Counted from the first letter of the stretch, positions 35,217 through 44,123 are shown. The stretch: 49,176 bases of DNA from M3 sp964637445 (GCA_964637445.1 CAZWWS010000010.1:1-49176), one strand, 5' to 3'. Program-made: numbers and translations. Notes: generated by a model not told the origin, from the sequence alone.

Positions 35217-36863
35217 TTACATTACAGCAACCGAATCTGTTGCTATAGATCTATTGGCATATAAGCGAATTTTTAACTTTCCATAATCATCATATATGGC
35301 TACTTCAGTTTTACCTTTGACTAAGACCTCTCCTATCTCTCCTGTCTTTTCAAATCCTTTTTGTTCAAGAGCAGCGATTACCTTTTCCTTAACAGAAGAG
35401 GCATCCTTAACATCAGCAGTAAGTTCGATTCCATTAACTACCGCAGACGGATTAATTTCCTTTATGCTGTAATCTGTATAACCATACTGTGCATCTTTTC
35501 CATATTGAAGTGCATACTCGTTACTACGAACATTTACTGATATTGAATATCTGTATCCTTTTTTAAACGATGTCGAATCATCTACACTAGTTATGTATAT
35601 ACTGGAAAAATCATTTGGATTCTTAATGTATTTAGACATAGGCGCTCCTATTGTACTGTTTCCAATGCCCTTTTCTGAAATACTTCCGGCAATCAGTTGG
35701 GCAACACCATCTACATCAAAGAAATCCGAACGTATCGGATCCTCTACAATTGAATATTTATAAAAAAATAGACCTCCGACTCTTGCATATTCAATCTTAT
35801 TTACCGGTTTACCATCTTCGTCTAAGAATAAATAGTAATTCCCCCCCTCTTTGGCAACAAAATTAAATGCACCCGAAAGTGCCCATACATTAGTGTAGTC
35901 ATGTAGAGCGAGTAATTTATCATCAGCCTTGTTAATTACAGATACCTCGCCATCCACATCTACCAAAAAGTCTCCAGATGGAAGGATTCCTATACGATTG
36001 TATTTACAACGTATTAATTGGTTATCATCAAATGACATAACGCCCCATTTTCCATCCTTATCCATAAATGTGAACAAATCTTCGTTATAATCACCGATAC
36101 CTTGTACTTTTCCACTAACTTTTCTAAATTCGCCCTTAGTGTCAATAAATCCATAATTATCATTACGCATTGCAATGAGTAATCCATGTTTAAACCCAGC
36201 CACGGCGCTTTCATCAAGTCGTATATCATCTTTCAACGTTGCAACTTCATTACCTTTTTTGTCTATAATAACGCCTTTTTCTCCATTTTTTTCGATCAGA
36301 GCTAAAGCAAAACCGCCAGAAAAAGGAGTACAAAAGCCATATTTGGGTGATATTACAATTTTACCATCGCTTTCAGCATATCCCCATTTGTCATCTTCAT
36401 CTTGTACGCGTAACAAACCATCGAAGAACATTCGGTCACATTTTACGATTTCTTTTCCATTATGAGGCAACAAGGTAAATTTAACTTCGCCATTTCTGTC
36501 AATCAATGTAATACGGGAATTTTCGGTAGTTGTCGGAATCACTCCTTCACTCAAAAGTCCGCATTGTACTAATCCATCAACGACCAATTCTGGTTTTTCT
36601 GAGGCTTTATAGATTGATTGAGAACCTCCTTCTTTAACACAAAAAAGTCCATCAATTACTGGAGATGGTTCATTTTCGAACTCATCCTCAAATAGCATCT
36701 CCCCTGAAGGAGAAACCATGCCCCATCGACCGTTTTCTTCTAATTTCACAGGATAATATTCTATCCCATCAGCCGCATTTTGCTCTGAGTTTCCGCATGA
36801 GACACACGACAATAACATGCTGCCAAATGCTAATTTTGTTAATAACTTTAAGTAAGTTTGCAT
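35217..36863 (-). CDS. WG-repeat lipoprotein
   Basis: This 548-residue protein starts with a lipoprotein signal with Cys at residues 20 and 23 (LLSC-VSC) and is followed by five or more WG-type beta repeats: RWGMVSPSGE, KWGYAESDGKIVISPKY, EKGVIIDKKGNEV, NYGFIDTKGEF and KWGVMSFDDN. WG repeats form propeller-like or solenoid structures in bacterial surface proteins of unknown function. The last 130 residues form a different alpha/beta domain. It is the first gene of the WG / small protein / TonB-domain group, and a folded RNA with its own promoter lies directly upstream. Confidence 0.88.
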   Translation of the reverse strand: MQTYLKLLTKLAFGSMLLSCVSCGNSEQNAADGIEYYPVKLEENGRWGMVSPSGEMLFEDEFENEPSPVIDGLFCVKEGGSQSIYKASEKPELVVDGLVQCGLLSEGVIPTTTENSRITLIDRNGEVKFTLLPHNGKEIVKCDRMFFDGLLRVQDEDDKWGYAESDGKIVISPKYGFCTPFSGGFALALIEKNGEKGVIIDKKGNEVATLKDDIRLDESAVAGFKHGLLIAMRNDNYGFIDTKGEFRKVSGKVQGIGDYNEDLFTFMDKDGKWGVMSFDDNQLIRCKYNRIGILPSGDFLVDVDGEVSVINKADDKLLALHDYTNVWALSGAFNFVAKEGGNYYLFLDEDGKPVNKIEYARVGGLFFYKYSIVEDPIRSDFFDVDGVAQLIAGSISEKGIGNSTIGAPMSKYIKNPNDFSSIYITSVDDSTSFKKGYRYSISVNVRSNEYALQYGKDAQYGYTDYSIKEINPSAVVNGIELTADVKDASSVKEKVIAALEQKGFEKTGEIGEVLVKGKTEVAIYDDYGKLKIRLYANRSIATDSVAVM

Positions 36864-36928
36864 AAAAATAACTTTTTTTGTCGCCTTGTGGCTCCCCCGG
36901 CGGCGGTATATTGATTTAAGTTAGGCAT

Positions 36929-37149
36929 AAAAAGAAAGTGTGAGCCACATCTCTCTTATTCTTAGATGGGCTCTGGACTGCCTGCGACGAATAAGAAAAA
37001 CAGCTCACACCTTTGGATACATATGCGACTTTCACATACACGTCGTCCAAAAGTGAGCGTTTCTTCCATTCCTGTCGCTTGAATTGTCCAGATTCATCTA
37101 ACGGAATAGGAGCTAAACGCTTCCTCAATATGTCATGTTGCTCATTGCA
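36929..37149 (-). ncRNA. Structured RNA with promoter and terminator upstream of the WG-repeat gene
   Basis: A minus-strand RNA is predicted from a strong promoter (37156-37186) to a terminator at 36929-37010. The first long stem has GCGTTT paired with AAACGC, TCC with GGA, and ATTCC with GGAAT. The terminator stem pairs GTGTGAGC with GCTCACAC (arms 37003-37010 and 36938-36945), with an inner CTTATTC/GAATAAG pair, and is followed on the minus strand by TTTCTTTTT. The only long frame across this region has no ATG after the transcription start. The RNA could be a free small RNA, a 6S-like RNA, or a long leader controlling the WG operon, which starts about 65 bases later. No Rfam match can be claimed. 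Confidence 0.55.
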
Positions 37150-37198
37150 ACGTTGCAAACTTATAAAAATTATTTTAATTTTGCAAGGTGTGAGCTGT
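37000..37198. repeat. 14-bp inverted repeat flanking the RNA promoter
   Basis: ACAGCTCACACCTT (37000-37013) and AAGGTGTGAGCTGT (37185-37198) are perfect inverted copies. One lies in the terminator arm of the RNA and the other touches its -33 element; a shorter third copy (GTGTGAGC, 36938-36945) is the other terminator arm. Confidence 0.6.
37156..37186 (-). promoter_or_regulatory. Promoter of the structured RNA
   Basis: On the minus strand TTG (37184-37186) and TAAGTTTG (37156-37163) are separated by 20 bases, an excellent Bacteroidota match. Confidence 0.8.
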
Positions 37199-37436
37199 CT
37201 TTTATCGTTGCAAATGTAGATATTGACACCAAATTCGCAAGCGTACACGTCGTACAATCTTCACCCTACCCCTAAATTTTAACCCAATTTAAGACGCCTC
37301 ACCCAAATCTACACCCACCATATACCCTTTTGTCCCCAAATTTTCCGCACCATTCCGTCCCATCCGTGAGCCCCTTATGTCCTTATGTTCTTCTGTCCCC
37401 CTAAAAATTTTTCTGTCCATTCCATCACGGCATCCC

Positions 37437-37672
37437 GATTGCGAAGCAATCATTAACCCATAGCCGGTGGTAGCCTCACTTCAGCGAGGTCACCACCGGT
37501 CACAATCCGCCGAAAAATCAAATCTGAAAGATTTGTTACCCATTAACGAATCCATCCGGATTCGTAATCCGGCGCCTCCATTCCGGGCATAGGCTCGCAC
37601 TGCTCGCCAATACCCGGCTATTCAAAAACGATTGCTCCACAATCCACCCATCGGCGGATATTGCAATCCGCC
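37437..37672. repeat. Cluster of six consecutive short hairpins
   Basis: Perfect or near-perfect inverted repeats follow one another: GATTGC/GCAATC (37437-37451), CCGGTGGT/ACCACCGG (37464-37499), CAAATC/GATTTG (37519-37535), ACGAATCC/GGATTCGT (37546-37565), CCGGG/CCCGG (37583-37617) and GGCGGAT/ATCCGCC (37653-37672). No gene covers them. Such chains resemble intergenic repeat families seen across Bacteroidota, but a family name cannot be given. Confidence 0.55.
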
Positions 37673-37704
37673 CCTTCGCATCCCCCCCCAAAAAAACACC
37701 AGCC

Positions 37705-37737
37705 CATTCCTAATTCCTCACTCCTCATTCCTCACTC
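37705..37737. repeat. Short tandem repeat at the contig edge
   Basis: CATTCCTAATTCCTCACTC is followed by CTCATTCCTCACTC, tandem copies of an ATTCCT(C)ACTC unit, ending exactly at the assembly gap. The repeat is a likely cause of the gap. Confidence 0.6.
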
Positions 37738-37837
37738 NNNNNNNNNNNNNNNNNNNNNNNNNNNNNNNNNNNNNNNNNNNNNNNNNNNNNNNNNNNNNNN
37801 NNNNNNNNNNNNNNNNNNNNNNNNNNNNNNNNNNNNN
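37738..37837. other. Assembly gap of 100 N
   Basis: Exactly 100 N bases join two contigs, the usual placeholder for a gap of unknown length. It hides the 3' end of the kinase gene and any sequence between. Confidence 0.99.
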
Positions 37838-38812
37838 AGCCGTGTCGAGCCTCTCCGCCGGCGACAGAGCCTTAGCTCGCACCGCCGTTTTTTCCACCGC
37901 CGGCGCCATCGGTTTAGCCACCTCCACAGAGTCGGTCATCAGCGTATCCCTCTGCATCGCCGTTGCTTCCGCCACCTCATGAGGCAAAGCCTCGACAGCC
38001 TTATCGTCCGCCATATAATAGACTATCAGCCCTGCAGCAATCACAACGCCAATAGCCATCCCCCATATCCACCCCGGCGACCGGCGACGCAGTAGCGCCA
38101 TCGCTTGTGCCGCCGTAGCAGGCCGCTCGGCAGGATCGGTTGCCGTAGTCATGCTTATAAATCGGCGATAGCTCCCCGAGCAATATCCCCCGCAGTCTGC
38201 AATATACTCCACTATGCGACCTATCGCATATATATCAGCCCTACAGTCCACCGATGCTCCTTGCCCCATCTGCTCCGGTGCAGCAAATTGCCGCGTCAGC
38301 CCCGGAGTAGTGTCAAAGCTGTCCGACACGGCAAACCCCAGATCGATTATCTTTACCGACCTGTCGACATCCGTAATCATTATATTTTCCGGCTTCAAAT
38401 CGCGATGCACCACCGAGTGGTTGTGCAAATACCCCACCGCATCAAGCAGTTGCGTCACAAACCGTTCCAAGTTGCCACGCTTGCAGAAATATCGAGGATT
38501 GTCGACAATGAATCGATCCAATGTGCTCCCCTCTATCCACTCAGTGAACAGTCCCTCATCAGCATCAAATGCCACATAGCGCACCACCCCCGGATGATCG
38601 AGATTAAAACCAATCTCAAACTCCTTGCGGAAAGCATCGCGCAGTCGCCCGTCGCCCCTATCGATAGGACGCTTCAGAAAATGCAGTTTGCCATAAATCC
38701 TCACCTTCAGAGCCTCGCACGTCGCCCCTTGCGTCGGCAGCTTCATCACCTCGGCATAGCGCACCGACCCTTCTGCTCGCTCGCGAGTCTGAGAAAATTC
38801 AGAGTTATCCAT
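37838..38812 (-). CDS. Membrane-anchored Ser/Thr protein kinase, 3' end lost in gap
   Basis: The start is taken as the ATG at 38812, which overlaps the stop of the upstream gene (ATGGATAA). The kinase domain covers about residues 20-240. It has a candidate ATP-binding Lys near 48, Glu near 64, the catalytic loop HRDLKPEN (136-143), DLG in place of DFG (157-159) and APEQ (178-181). A membrane helix follows at about 248-266, then an acidic and Pro/Ala-rich outer segment that runs into the gap, so the C-terminus is unknown. It resembles Hanks-type kinases of bacteria. Residues after the N-run are not part of this protein. It forms a two-gene unit with the DNA-binding-like protein upstream. Confidence 0.88.
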
Positions 38813-39356
38813 ATATCTCAAAAAATGAAATGCCATCGTGCAATCCGGCGGTAAATGAGCCTAAATTGCTACCACCACGCTCCACCGAAAGGATCTCAAT
38901 CGGATGCCCCTTAGCAACCTGATTGACCGAGACTACATCGTCGACACACAGCTTGCTGTTAACACTTTCAGTGACCACAAACCGACATTGACCGATACAC
39001 CTCATCGACACACACCGATTAGGCGAATATCCAAATCGTATACTATTCCCCGTTGGAATCTCAAGCATCGACACCATATCGCTATACCCAAACTCCGACG
39101 TCCTTATCGATTTATCATTTACAAAACTCTCCCAATCGGCATATCCCGCATATCGAGCTATGAGATTCAGAGTATATAGCGATGGCGAGGTCGTAGAATT
39201 TATTATACCAAATGCTCGCTTCAACGTATTTGCCGAGATTGGCTCTTTCATAGCGTTGCTTATCTCGCGGGCAAGCATCGTGCATCCCAACGAAGTCCGC
39301 AAATCCAGCGATATGACACTTTGCAATCTGCTTATTGTATTTTCCGATAACTTCAT
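38805..39356 (-). CDS. Hypothetical protein with HTH-like N-terminus
   Basis: This 183-residue protein has an N-terminal part (about 1-75) with ISANTLKRAFGI and PSLYTLNLIARYAGYADWESFV, a segment common in Bacteroidota proteins that looks like a small helical, possibly DNA-binding, domain. The rest (about 95-183) is a beta-rich domain with GYSPNRCVSMRCIG, KLCVDDVVSVNQVAKG and ending GISFFEIYG. No domain name can be given with confidence. The kinase start overlaps its stop, so the two proteins are made together and may work together, for example as kinase and substrate. Confidence 0.75.
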   Translation of the reverse strand: MKLSENTISRLQSVISLDLRTSLGCTMLAREISNAMKEPISANTLKRAFGIINSTTSPSLYTLNLIARYAGYADWESFVNDKSIRTSEFGYSDMVSMLEIPTGNSIRFGYSPNRCVSMRCIGQCRFVVTESVNSKLCVDDVVSVNQVAKGHPIEILSVERGGSNLGSFTAGLHDGISFFEIYG

Positions 39357-39380
39357 TCCTTAATATCTGTTTCTCGCCTA

Positions 39381-39407
39381 CAAATGTAAGCCTATTCCTA
39401 CTGCAAA
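39381..39407 (-). promoter_or_regulatory. Candidate promoter of the HTH-like/kinase pair
   Basis: TACATTTG on the minus strand (39381-39388) is a full -7 match 24 bases before the start codon. TTTG at 39404-39407 is 15 bases upstream, shorter than usual. Confidence 0.4.
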
Positions 39408-39454
39408 CATAATGCATTCCGCGCACAATTCCAAATTATAACCCTTTTCTGCGA

Positions 39455-39499
39455 CTAAAAATAAATGGTGGCAAACAGACCTCAGTCCGCGCCACCATT
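39455..39499 (-). terminator. Terminator of the leucine operon
   Basis: AATGGTGGC (39464-39472) and GCCACCATT (39491-39499) form a 9-bp stem. On the minus strand it is followed by TATTTTTAG, about 30 bases after the leuB stop. Confidence 0.75.
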
Positions 39500-39529
39500 C
39501 TTCTATGTGAATTACTTTTTAGGCGCTCT

Positions 39530-40591
39530 TTAGGCTGTCTTGATGTAGTTTACGATCCATTCGCCTACCTCTTTGGTGCCATATTTTGCACCACCTTCCA
39601 CTTGGATTTCGGGAGTGCGCACATTGGCATCGAGCGAAGCATTCACCGCGTCGCGGATTAGGCGACCTTCAGCCTTAAGGTCGAAGTATTCAAACAACAT
39701 TGCCACCGAAAGGATTTGAGCCAACGGATTGGCGATATTCAAGCCCTTAGCTTGAGGCCATGAGCCATGAATAGGTTCAAACACCGGAGTGCTTTCGCCC
39801 GTAGAGGCCGAGGGAAGCAAGCCCATCGAACCGGAGATTACAGAGCCTTCGTCGGTAAGAATGTCGCCGAAAGTATTTTCCGTAACCATCACGTCAAAGA
39901 AGCGAGGCTCTTGAATCATACGCATTGCCGCATTGTCGACATACATAAAGTCGGTGTTCACCTCCGGATATTGAGGAGCCATCTCTTGAGCAATCTTGCG
40001 CCACAGACGCGACGACGCGAGCACATTGGCCTTGTCTACCACGGTGAGGTGCTTGTTGCGCTTCATGGCATACTCAAATCCCACTTTGAGGATACGCTCG
40101 ATTTCGGGGCGAGTGTAGGCATTGGTATCGTAGGCTTTATCGTTGTCTTGATACTTCTCGCCGAAATACATACCTCCGGTCAACTCGCGGATGCAGATGA
40201 AGTCAGCACCCTCTACGAGTTCGGCACGAAGCGGCGACTTGTGGATAAGGCACTTGAAAGTCTCCACCGGACGGATGTTGGCAAACAATCCGAGCTGCTT
40301 GCGCATAGCCAACAATCCTTGCTCAGGACGCACCTTTGCCGTAGGGTCATTGTCGAACTTCGGATCGCCTACTGCCGAAAACAACACGGCATCGGCATCG
40401 CGGCATATCTCGTAGGTCTCTTTCGGGAACGGATCGCCCACCTTGTCGATAGCATCGGCGCCACAGATGGCATACTGATAAGACACCGAGTGTCCGAATT
40501 TTTCGCATACGGCTGTCATCACATCGACACCTTGCTTTGAAATCTCGGGACCGATACCGTCGCCGGGAAGTACTGCTATTTTGAAATCCAT
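39530..40591 (-). CDS. leuB: 3-isopropylmalate dehydrogenase
   Basis: This 353-residue enzyme oxidises and decarboxylates 3-isopropylmalate to 2-ketoisocaproate with NAD. Seen are VLPGDGIGPEI at the start, the substrate segment IRELTGGMYFGE, YVDNAAMRMIQEP and the family signature NTFGDILTDEGSVISGSMGLLPSAS. Length is normal. It is the last gene of the leu operon, 15 bases after the citramalate-synthase-like gene, and a terminator follows. Confidence 0.97.
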   Translation of the reverse strand: MDFKIAVLPGDGIGPEISKQGVDVMTAVCEKFGHSVSYQYAICGADAIDKVGDPFPKETYEICRDADAVLFSAVGDPKFDNDPTAKVRPEQGLLAMRKQLGLFANIRPVETFKCLIHKSPLRAELVEGADFICIRELTGGMYFGEKYQDNDKAYDTNAYTRPEIERILKVGFEYAMKRNKHLTVVDKANVLASSRLWRKIAQEMAPQYPEVNTDFMYVDNAAMRMIQEPRFFDVMVTENTFGDILTDEGSVISGSMGLLPSASTGESTPVFEPIHGSWPQAKGLNIANPLAQILSVAMLFEYFDLKAEGRLIRDAVNASLDANVRTPEIQVEGGAKYGTKEVGEWIVNYIKTA

Positions 40592-40606
40592 AGTCTTGTA
40601 ATTTTT

Positions 40607-42124
40607 TTATAAGTTTTCGATTATATTGAGCATCTTTACCGTAGCTTGGATTGCCGCCTCAGTTTGGTCGGCATCAAGTCCGCGGGTTTTGAGAGTGTGA
40701 CCATTGTACTCCCACGAGATGGTGGTGTGCACAAGCGCATCAGTATGTCCGCCCGGCGGGATATTGACTGCATAATTGGTCAGCGTGGGAAATTGACGTT
40801 CCAACCTCACACGATAGATATTGCGCACCGCTTTCACAAACGCATCATACTGTCCGTCGCCCACTGCCGACTCTTGGTACTCCTCGCCATTAATAGCGAG
40901 CTTCACCGTAGCCGTAGGGCGAAGACCTTGCGAAAGATTGAGAGCATAGTTTATAACGCGCACCTTGTTGGGAAGTGTCTCATGCTTTATCACATCGGCC
41001 ACGATAAATGGCAGATCGCCTTGCGTCACAAGCTCTTTCTTATCACCCAACTCGATGATACGTTGCGTCACCTTACGGATATGATCCTCCGACAGTTCAA
41101 TGCCGAGTGCTTCAAGATTTTTCTTGATATTCGCTTTACCGGAGGTCTTACCGAGCGCATACTCGCGTTCGCGTCCGAATCGTTCGGGCAACAGATCGTT
41201 ATAATACAGATTATTCTTATTGTCGCCATCGGCATGCACACCCGCACACTGCGTAAACACGCTCTCGCCAATGATAGGCTTATTAGGCGGCACAAGAATC
41301 CCGGAGAACGACTCCACCAAATGGCTCACCTTATTGATCTTCGACTCATCGACTCCGGTTTCACCTTTGAGCTGGTCGTGCACAACGGCAAGCACACTCG
41401 AAAGCGTGGCATTGCCGGCGCGTTCGCCCAAGCCATTGACCGTGCAGTGCACTCCGCGCGCACCACCTTTGACAGCTGCAAACACGTTGGCCGTAGCAAG
41501 GTCGTAGTCGTTGTGGGCATGAAAATCGAAGTGCAAGCCGGGATATCGTGTCACCATGCGGTGCATATAAGCCAGCGTATCATAGGGATTAAGCACCCCG
41601 AGAGTGTCGGGAAGCATAAATCGCTCGATAGGCAACTCCTTGATGGCATTCATCAGTTTGAACACATAGTCGGGTGAATTTTTCATACCATTCGACCAGT
41701 CCTCAAGGTAGAGATTCACCTTCAAGCCATTGCGTCGTGCGAGCATCACTTCACGACGAATATTTTCGAAATGCTGCTCAGGAGTTTGCTTCAATTGGTA
41801 GACGCAGTGCTTTTCAGAGCCTTTACAAAGCAGATTTATCACCTGCCCTCCCACATCTTTAATCCAATCGATCGACTGCCCGTTATCGAGAAAGCCAAGC
41901 ACTTCGATGCGTTCGATATGCCCCATGCGCTTAGCCCATGAGCACACATCGCGCACCGTGTCTCGCTCGCCCTCCGACACACGCGCCGATGCAATCTCCA
42001 CGCGCGGCACGTGCAGTTCCTCCAAAAGCAGTCGGGCAATACCGAGTTTTTCAGATGCCGAAAACGACACTTCGGAGGTCTGCTCGCCGTCGCGCAGCGT
42101 AGTATCCATTATTTCTACAAACAT
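40607..42124 (-). CDS. Citramalate-synthase-like enzyme of the LeuA superfamily
   Basis: This 505-residue protein has a DRE-TIM HMG-CoA-lyase-like domain (about 1-300) with DTTLRDGEQ, FHAHNDYDLATANV and VHCTVNGLGERAGN, and a C-terminal LeuA-type allosteric domain (about 370-505). The DFHAHND and NGLGERAGN segments hold metal ligands and catalytic residues of the family. It differs clearly from the canonical LeuA encoded at the other end of the same operon, so it probably uses another acceptor. Citramalate synthase (pyruvate plus acetyl-CoA, for isoleucine) is the best guess. Its place between leuD and leuB, whose products can also act on citramalate intermediates, supports that. Substrate remains inferred. 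Confidence 0.85.
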   Translation of the reverse strand: MFVEIMDTTLRDGEQTSEVSFSASEKLGIARLLLEELHVPRVEIASARVSEGERDTVRDVCSWAKRMGHIERIEVLGFLDNGQSIDWIKDVGGQVINLLCKGSEKHCVYQLKQTPEQHFENIRREVMLARRNGLKVNLYLEDWSNGMKNSPDYVFKLMNAIKELPIERFMLPDTLGVLNPYDTLAYMHRMVTRYPGLHFDFHAHNDYDLATANVFAAVKGGARGVHCTVNGLGERAGNATLSSVLAVVHDQLKGETGVDESKINKVSHLVESFSGILVPPNKPIIGESVFTQCAGVHADGDNKNNLYYNDLLPERFGREREYALGKTSGKANIKKNLEALGIELSEDHIRKVTQRIIELGDKKELVTQGDLPFIVADVIKHETLPNKVRVINYALNLSQGLRPTATVKLAINGEEYQESAVGDGQYDAFVKAVRNIYRVRLERQFPTLTNYAVNIPPGGHTDALVHTTISWEYNGHTLKTRGLDADQTEAAIQATVKMLNIIENL

Positions 42125-42126
42125 CG

Positions 42127-42714
42127 CTATTTCTTAGCTTCCCAAGCCTCGATATCGGCTTTCTTCGATAGTAGGAACTCGATGTCATCGAGACCATTTT
42201 CGAGACAATGTTTTTTGTAGGGGTTTATTTCAAAATTTTCGCTATGTCCGGTAGCAAGATTGGTTATAGTCTGAGCCGGAAGATCCACCTTCACTTCAGT
42301 TTTAGGATTGGCTGCAATCGAGTCAAAGAGTTCGGCAAGAAATTCCTCGCTCACCACCACAGGAAGCACGAAATTGTTAAGTTCATTATTTTTGTGAATG
42401 TCGGCAAAGAAGCTCGACACTACAACGCGGAAGCCATAGTCGGCGATAGCCCACGCTGCGTGTTCGCGACTCGACCCTGAGCCGAAATTCTTACCTGCCA
42501 CCAATATGCAACCCGAGTAAGTAGGATCATTGAGAACAAAATCCTTGATAGGATTGCCATCCTTGTCGTAGCGCCAATCACGGAACAAGTTGTCGCCAAA
42601 TCCCTCACGCGAAGTTGCTTTCAAGAATCGTGCCGGGATGATTTGGTCGGTATCTACATTCTCCATCGGGAGAGGAATACACGTAGAAACTATGGTGCTG
42701 AATTTTTCTTTCAT
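42127..42714 (-). CDS. leuD: Isopropylmalate isomerase, small subunit
   Basis: This 195-residue small subunit works with LeuC to convert 2-isopropylmalate to 3-isopropylmalate. Motifs are MENVDTDQIIPARFLK, DPTYSGCILVAGKNFGSGSSREHAAWAI and VVVSSFFADIHKNNELNN. It lies 14 bases after leuC and 2 bases before the citramalate-synthase-like gene. Confidence 0.97.
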   Translation of the reverse strand: MKEKFSTIVSTCIPLPMENVDTDQIIPARFLKATSREGFGDNLFRDWRYDKDGNPIKDFVLNDPTYSGCILVAGKNFGSGSSREHAAWAIADYGFRVVVSSFFADIHKNNELNNFVLPVVVSEEFLAELFDSIAANPKTEVKVDLPAQTITNLATGHSENFEINPYKKHCLENGLDDIEFLLSKKADIEAWEAKK

Positions 42715-42728
42715 CTTTGTAATGTTTT

Positions 42729-44123
42729 TTAGATTGTACGAGGATCAGTAAGAACACCTGTGATAGCCGAAGCTGCAGCAACAAGCGGACCGGCCAAGAT
42801 AGTGCGTGAGCCGGGACCTTGACGACCTTCAAAGTTGCGATTTGACGTAGAAACCGCCAATTTTCCTGCCGGAACCTTATCTTCGTTCATCGCAAGACAA
42901 GCCGAGCATCCTGGTTGACGAAGTTCAAATCCTGCATCGGCGAGAATCTTATCCAATCCTTCTGCCTTGATTTGATCGTTGACCATCCATGAGCCGGGCA
43001 CAAGCCATGCAGTGACATTGTCGGCTTTCTTTTTACCTTTGACAAAGTTGGCAAACGCGCGGAAGTCTTCGATACGGCCGTTGGTGCAGCTTCCGAGGAA
43101 TACATAATCGATCGGATGGCCTGCCAACTTCTGTCCTACCTCAAATCCCATATATTCGAGTGATTTAGCATACGAAATCTTGCCTGCTTCATCTTCAGGA
43201 TCGGGCGCCGGGATAGCATCATTGATGCCCATACCCATACCGGGGTTTGTGCCGTAAGTGATACGAGGATCGATGTCGTTGGCATCAAAGTTGATTTCCT
43301 TGTCAAACACCGCATCGTCGTCGCTCTTGAGCGTACGCCAATAAGCCAACGCTTTATCCCACTCCTCGCCCTTGGGAGCAAATTCACGGCCTTTCACATA
43401 GGCAAAAGTAGTTTCGTCGGGAGCAATCATACCACCGCGCGCACCCATCTCAATCGAAAGGTTGCAGACTGTCATACGCTCTTCCATCGAAAGGTTGCGA
43501 ATCGTATCGCCGGCATATTCCACAAAATATCCGGTAGCGCCACCGGTAGTCATCTTAGCGATGATATAAAGTGCAATATCCTTAGCGGTAACTCCCTCGC
43601 GGAGCTTGCCATTGACATTGATACGCATCGTCTTCGGCTTTGGCTGAAGGATACATTGTGACGCAAGCACCATCTCCACCTCGCTCGTACCGATACCGAA
43701 AGCTACGGCGCCAAATGCACCATGAGTCGATGTATGGCTGTCGCCACACACGATGGTATAGCCGGGAAGAGTCAATCCGTTTTCCGGACCGATTACGTGG
43801 ATAATACCGTTTTTCTTGTGACCCAAACCATAGAGAGTAACACCAAATTCATTGGCGTTGCGAGTCAAAGTTTCCACCTGATTGCGCGAAATCGGGTCGG
43901 CAATAGGCTTATCTTGATTCATCGTAGGGATGTTGTGGTCGGGAGAACAATATGTTTTCTCCGGACGGAACACCTTCAATCCACGTTGACGCAAACCATC
44001 GAACGCTTGTGGACTGGTCACTTCATGACAATAGTGACGATCGATGTAGAGTTGAGAGGGACCACCCTCGATGAGATTAACCACATGGGCATCCCAAATC
44101 TTGTCAAATAATGTATTAGCCAT
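42729..44123 (-). CDS. leuC: Isopropylmalate isomerase, large subunit
   Basis: This 464-residue subunit carries the 4Fe-4S cluster of isopropylmalate isomerase. Key segments are LPGYTIVCGDSHTSTHGAFG, FLGSCTNGRIEDFR with the cluster Cys, and RQPGCSACLAMNEDK with the other two Cys ligands. The suf operon in this window could supply the cluster. It follows leuA by 37 bases and precedes leuD by 14. Confidence 0.98.
   Translation of the reverse strand: MANTLFDKIWDAHVVNLIEGGPSQLYIDRHYCHEVTSPQAFDGLRQRGLKVFRPEKTYCSPDHNIPTMNQDKPIADPISRNQVETLTRNANEFGVTLYGLGHKKNGIIHVIGPENGLTLPGYTIVCGDSHTSTHGAFGAVAFGIGTSEVEMVLASQCILQPKPKTMRINVNGKLREGVTAKDIALYIIAKMTTGGATGYFVEYAGDTIRNLSMEERMTVCNLSIEMGARGGMIAPDETTFAYVKGREFAPKGEEWDKALAYWRTLKSDDDAVFDKEINFDANDIDPRITYGTNPGMGMGINDAIPAPDPEDEAGKISYAKSLEYMGFEVGQKLAGHPIDYVFLGSCTNGRIEDFRAFANFVKGKKKADNVTAWLVPGSWMVNDQIKAEGLDKILADAGFELRQPGCSACLAMNEDKVPAGKLAVSTSNRNFEGRQGPGSRTILAGPLVAAASAITGVLTDPRTI

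Noticed and set aside
36916..37257. Open frame of 113 codons on the minus strand across the structured RNA
   Set aside because: Its only ATG lies upstream of the predicted transcription start, the sequence folds into paired stems with a terminator, and no family or ribosome-binding site is seen. It is better explained as RNA.
37705..37737. Tandem ATTCCTCACTC repeats as a possible CRISPR array
   Set aside because: Units are short, directly adjacent and without spacers, and no cas gene is present.
37718..37837. Kinase reading frame continuing through the N-run into VRNEE
   Set aside because: Translation across 100 N bases is artificial; the residues after the gap come from the tandem repeat, not from the kinase.
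39767..40540. Open frame of 257 codons on the plus strand opposite leuB
   Set aside because: It is an antisense shadow of leuB with no recognisable protein features.
40646..41677. Open frame of 343 codons on the plus strand opposite the citramalate-synthase-like gene
   Set aside because: It lies fully opposite a well-conserved gene, has no recognisable domain and is an antisense shadow of its codon usage.
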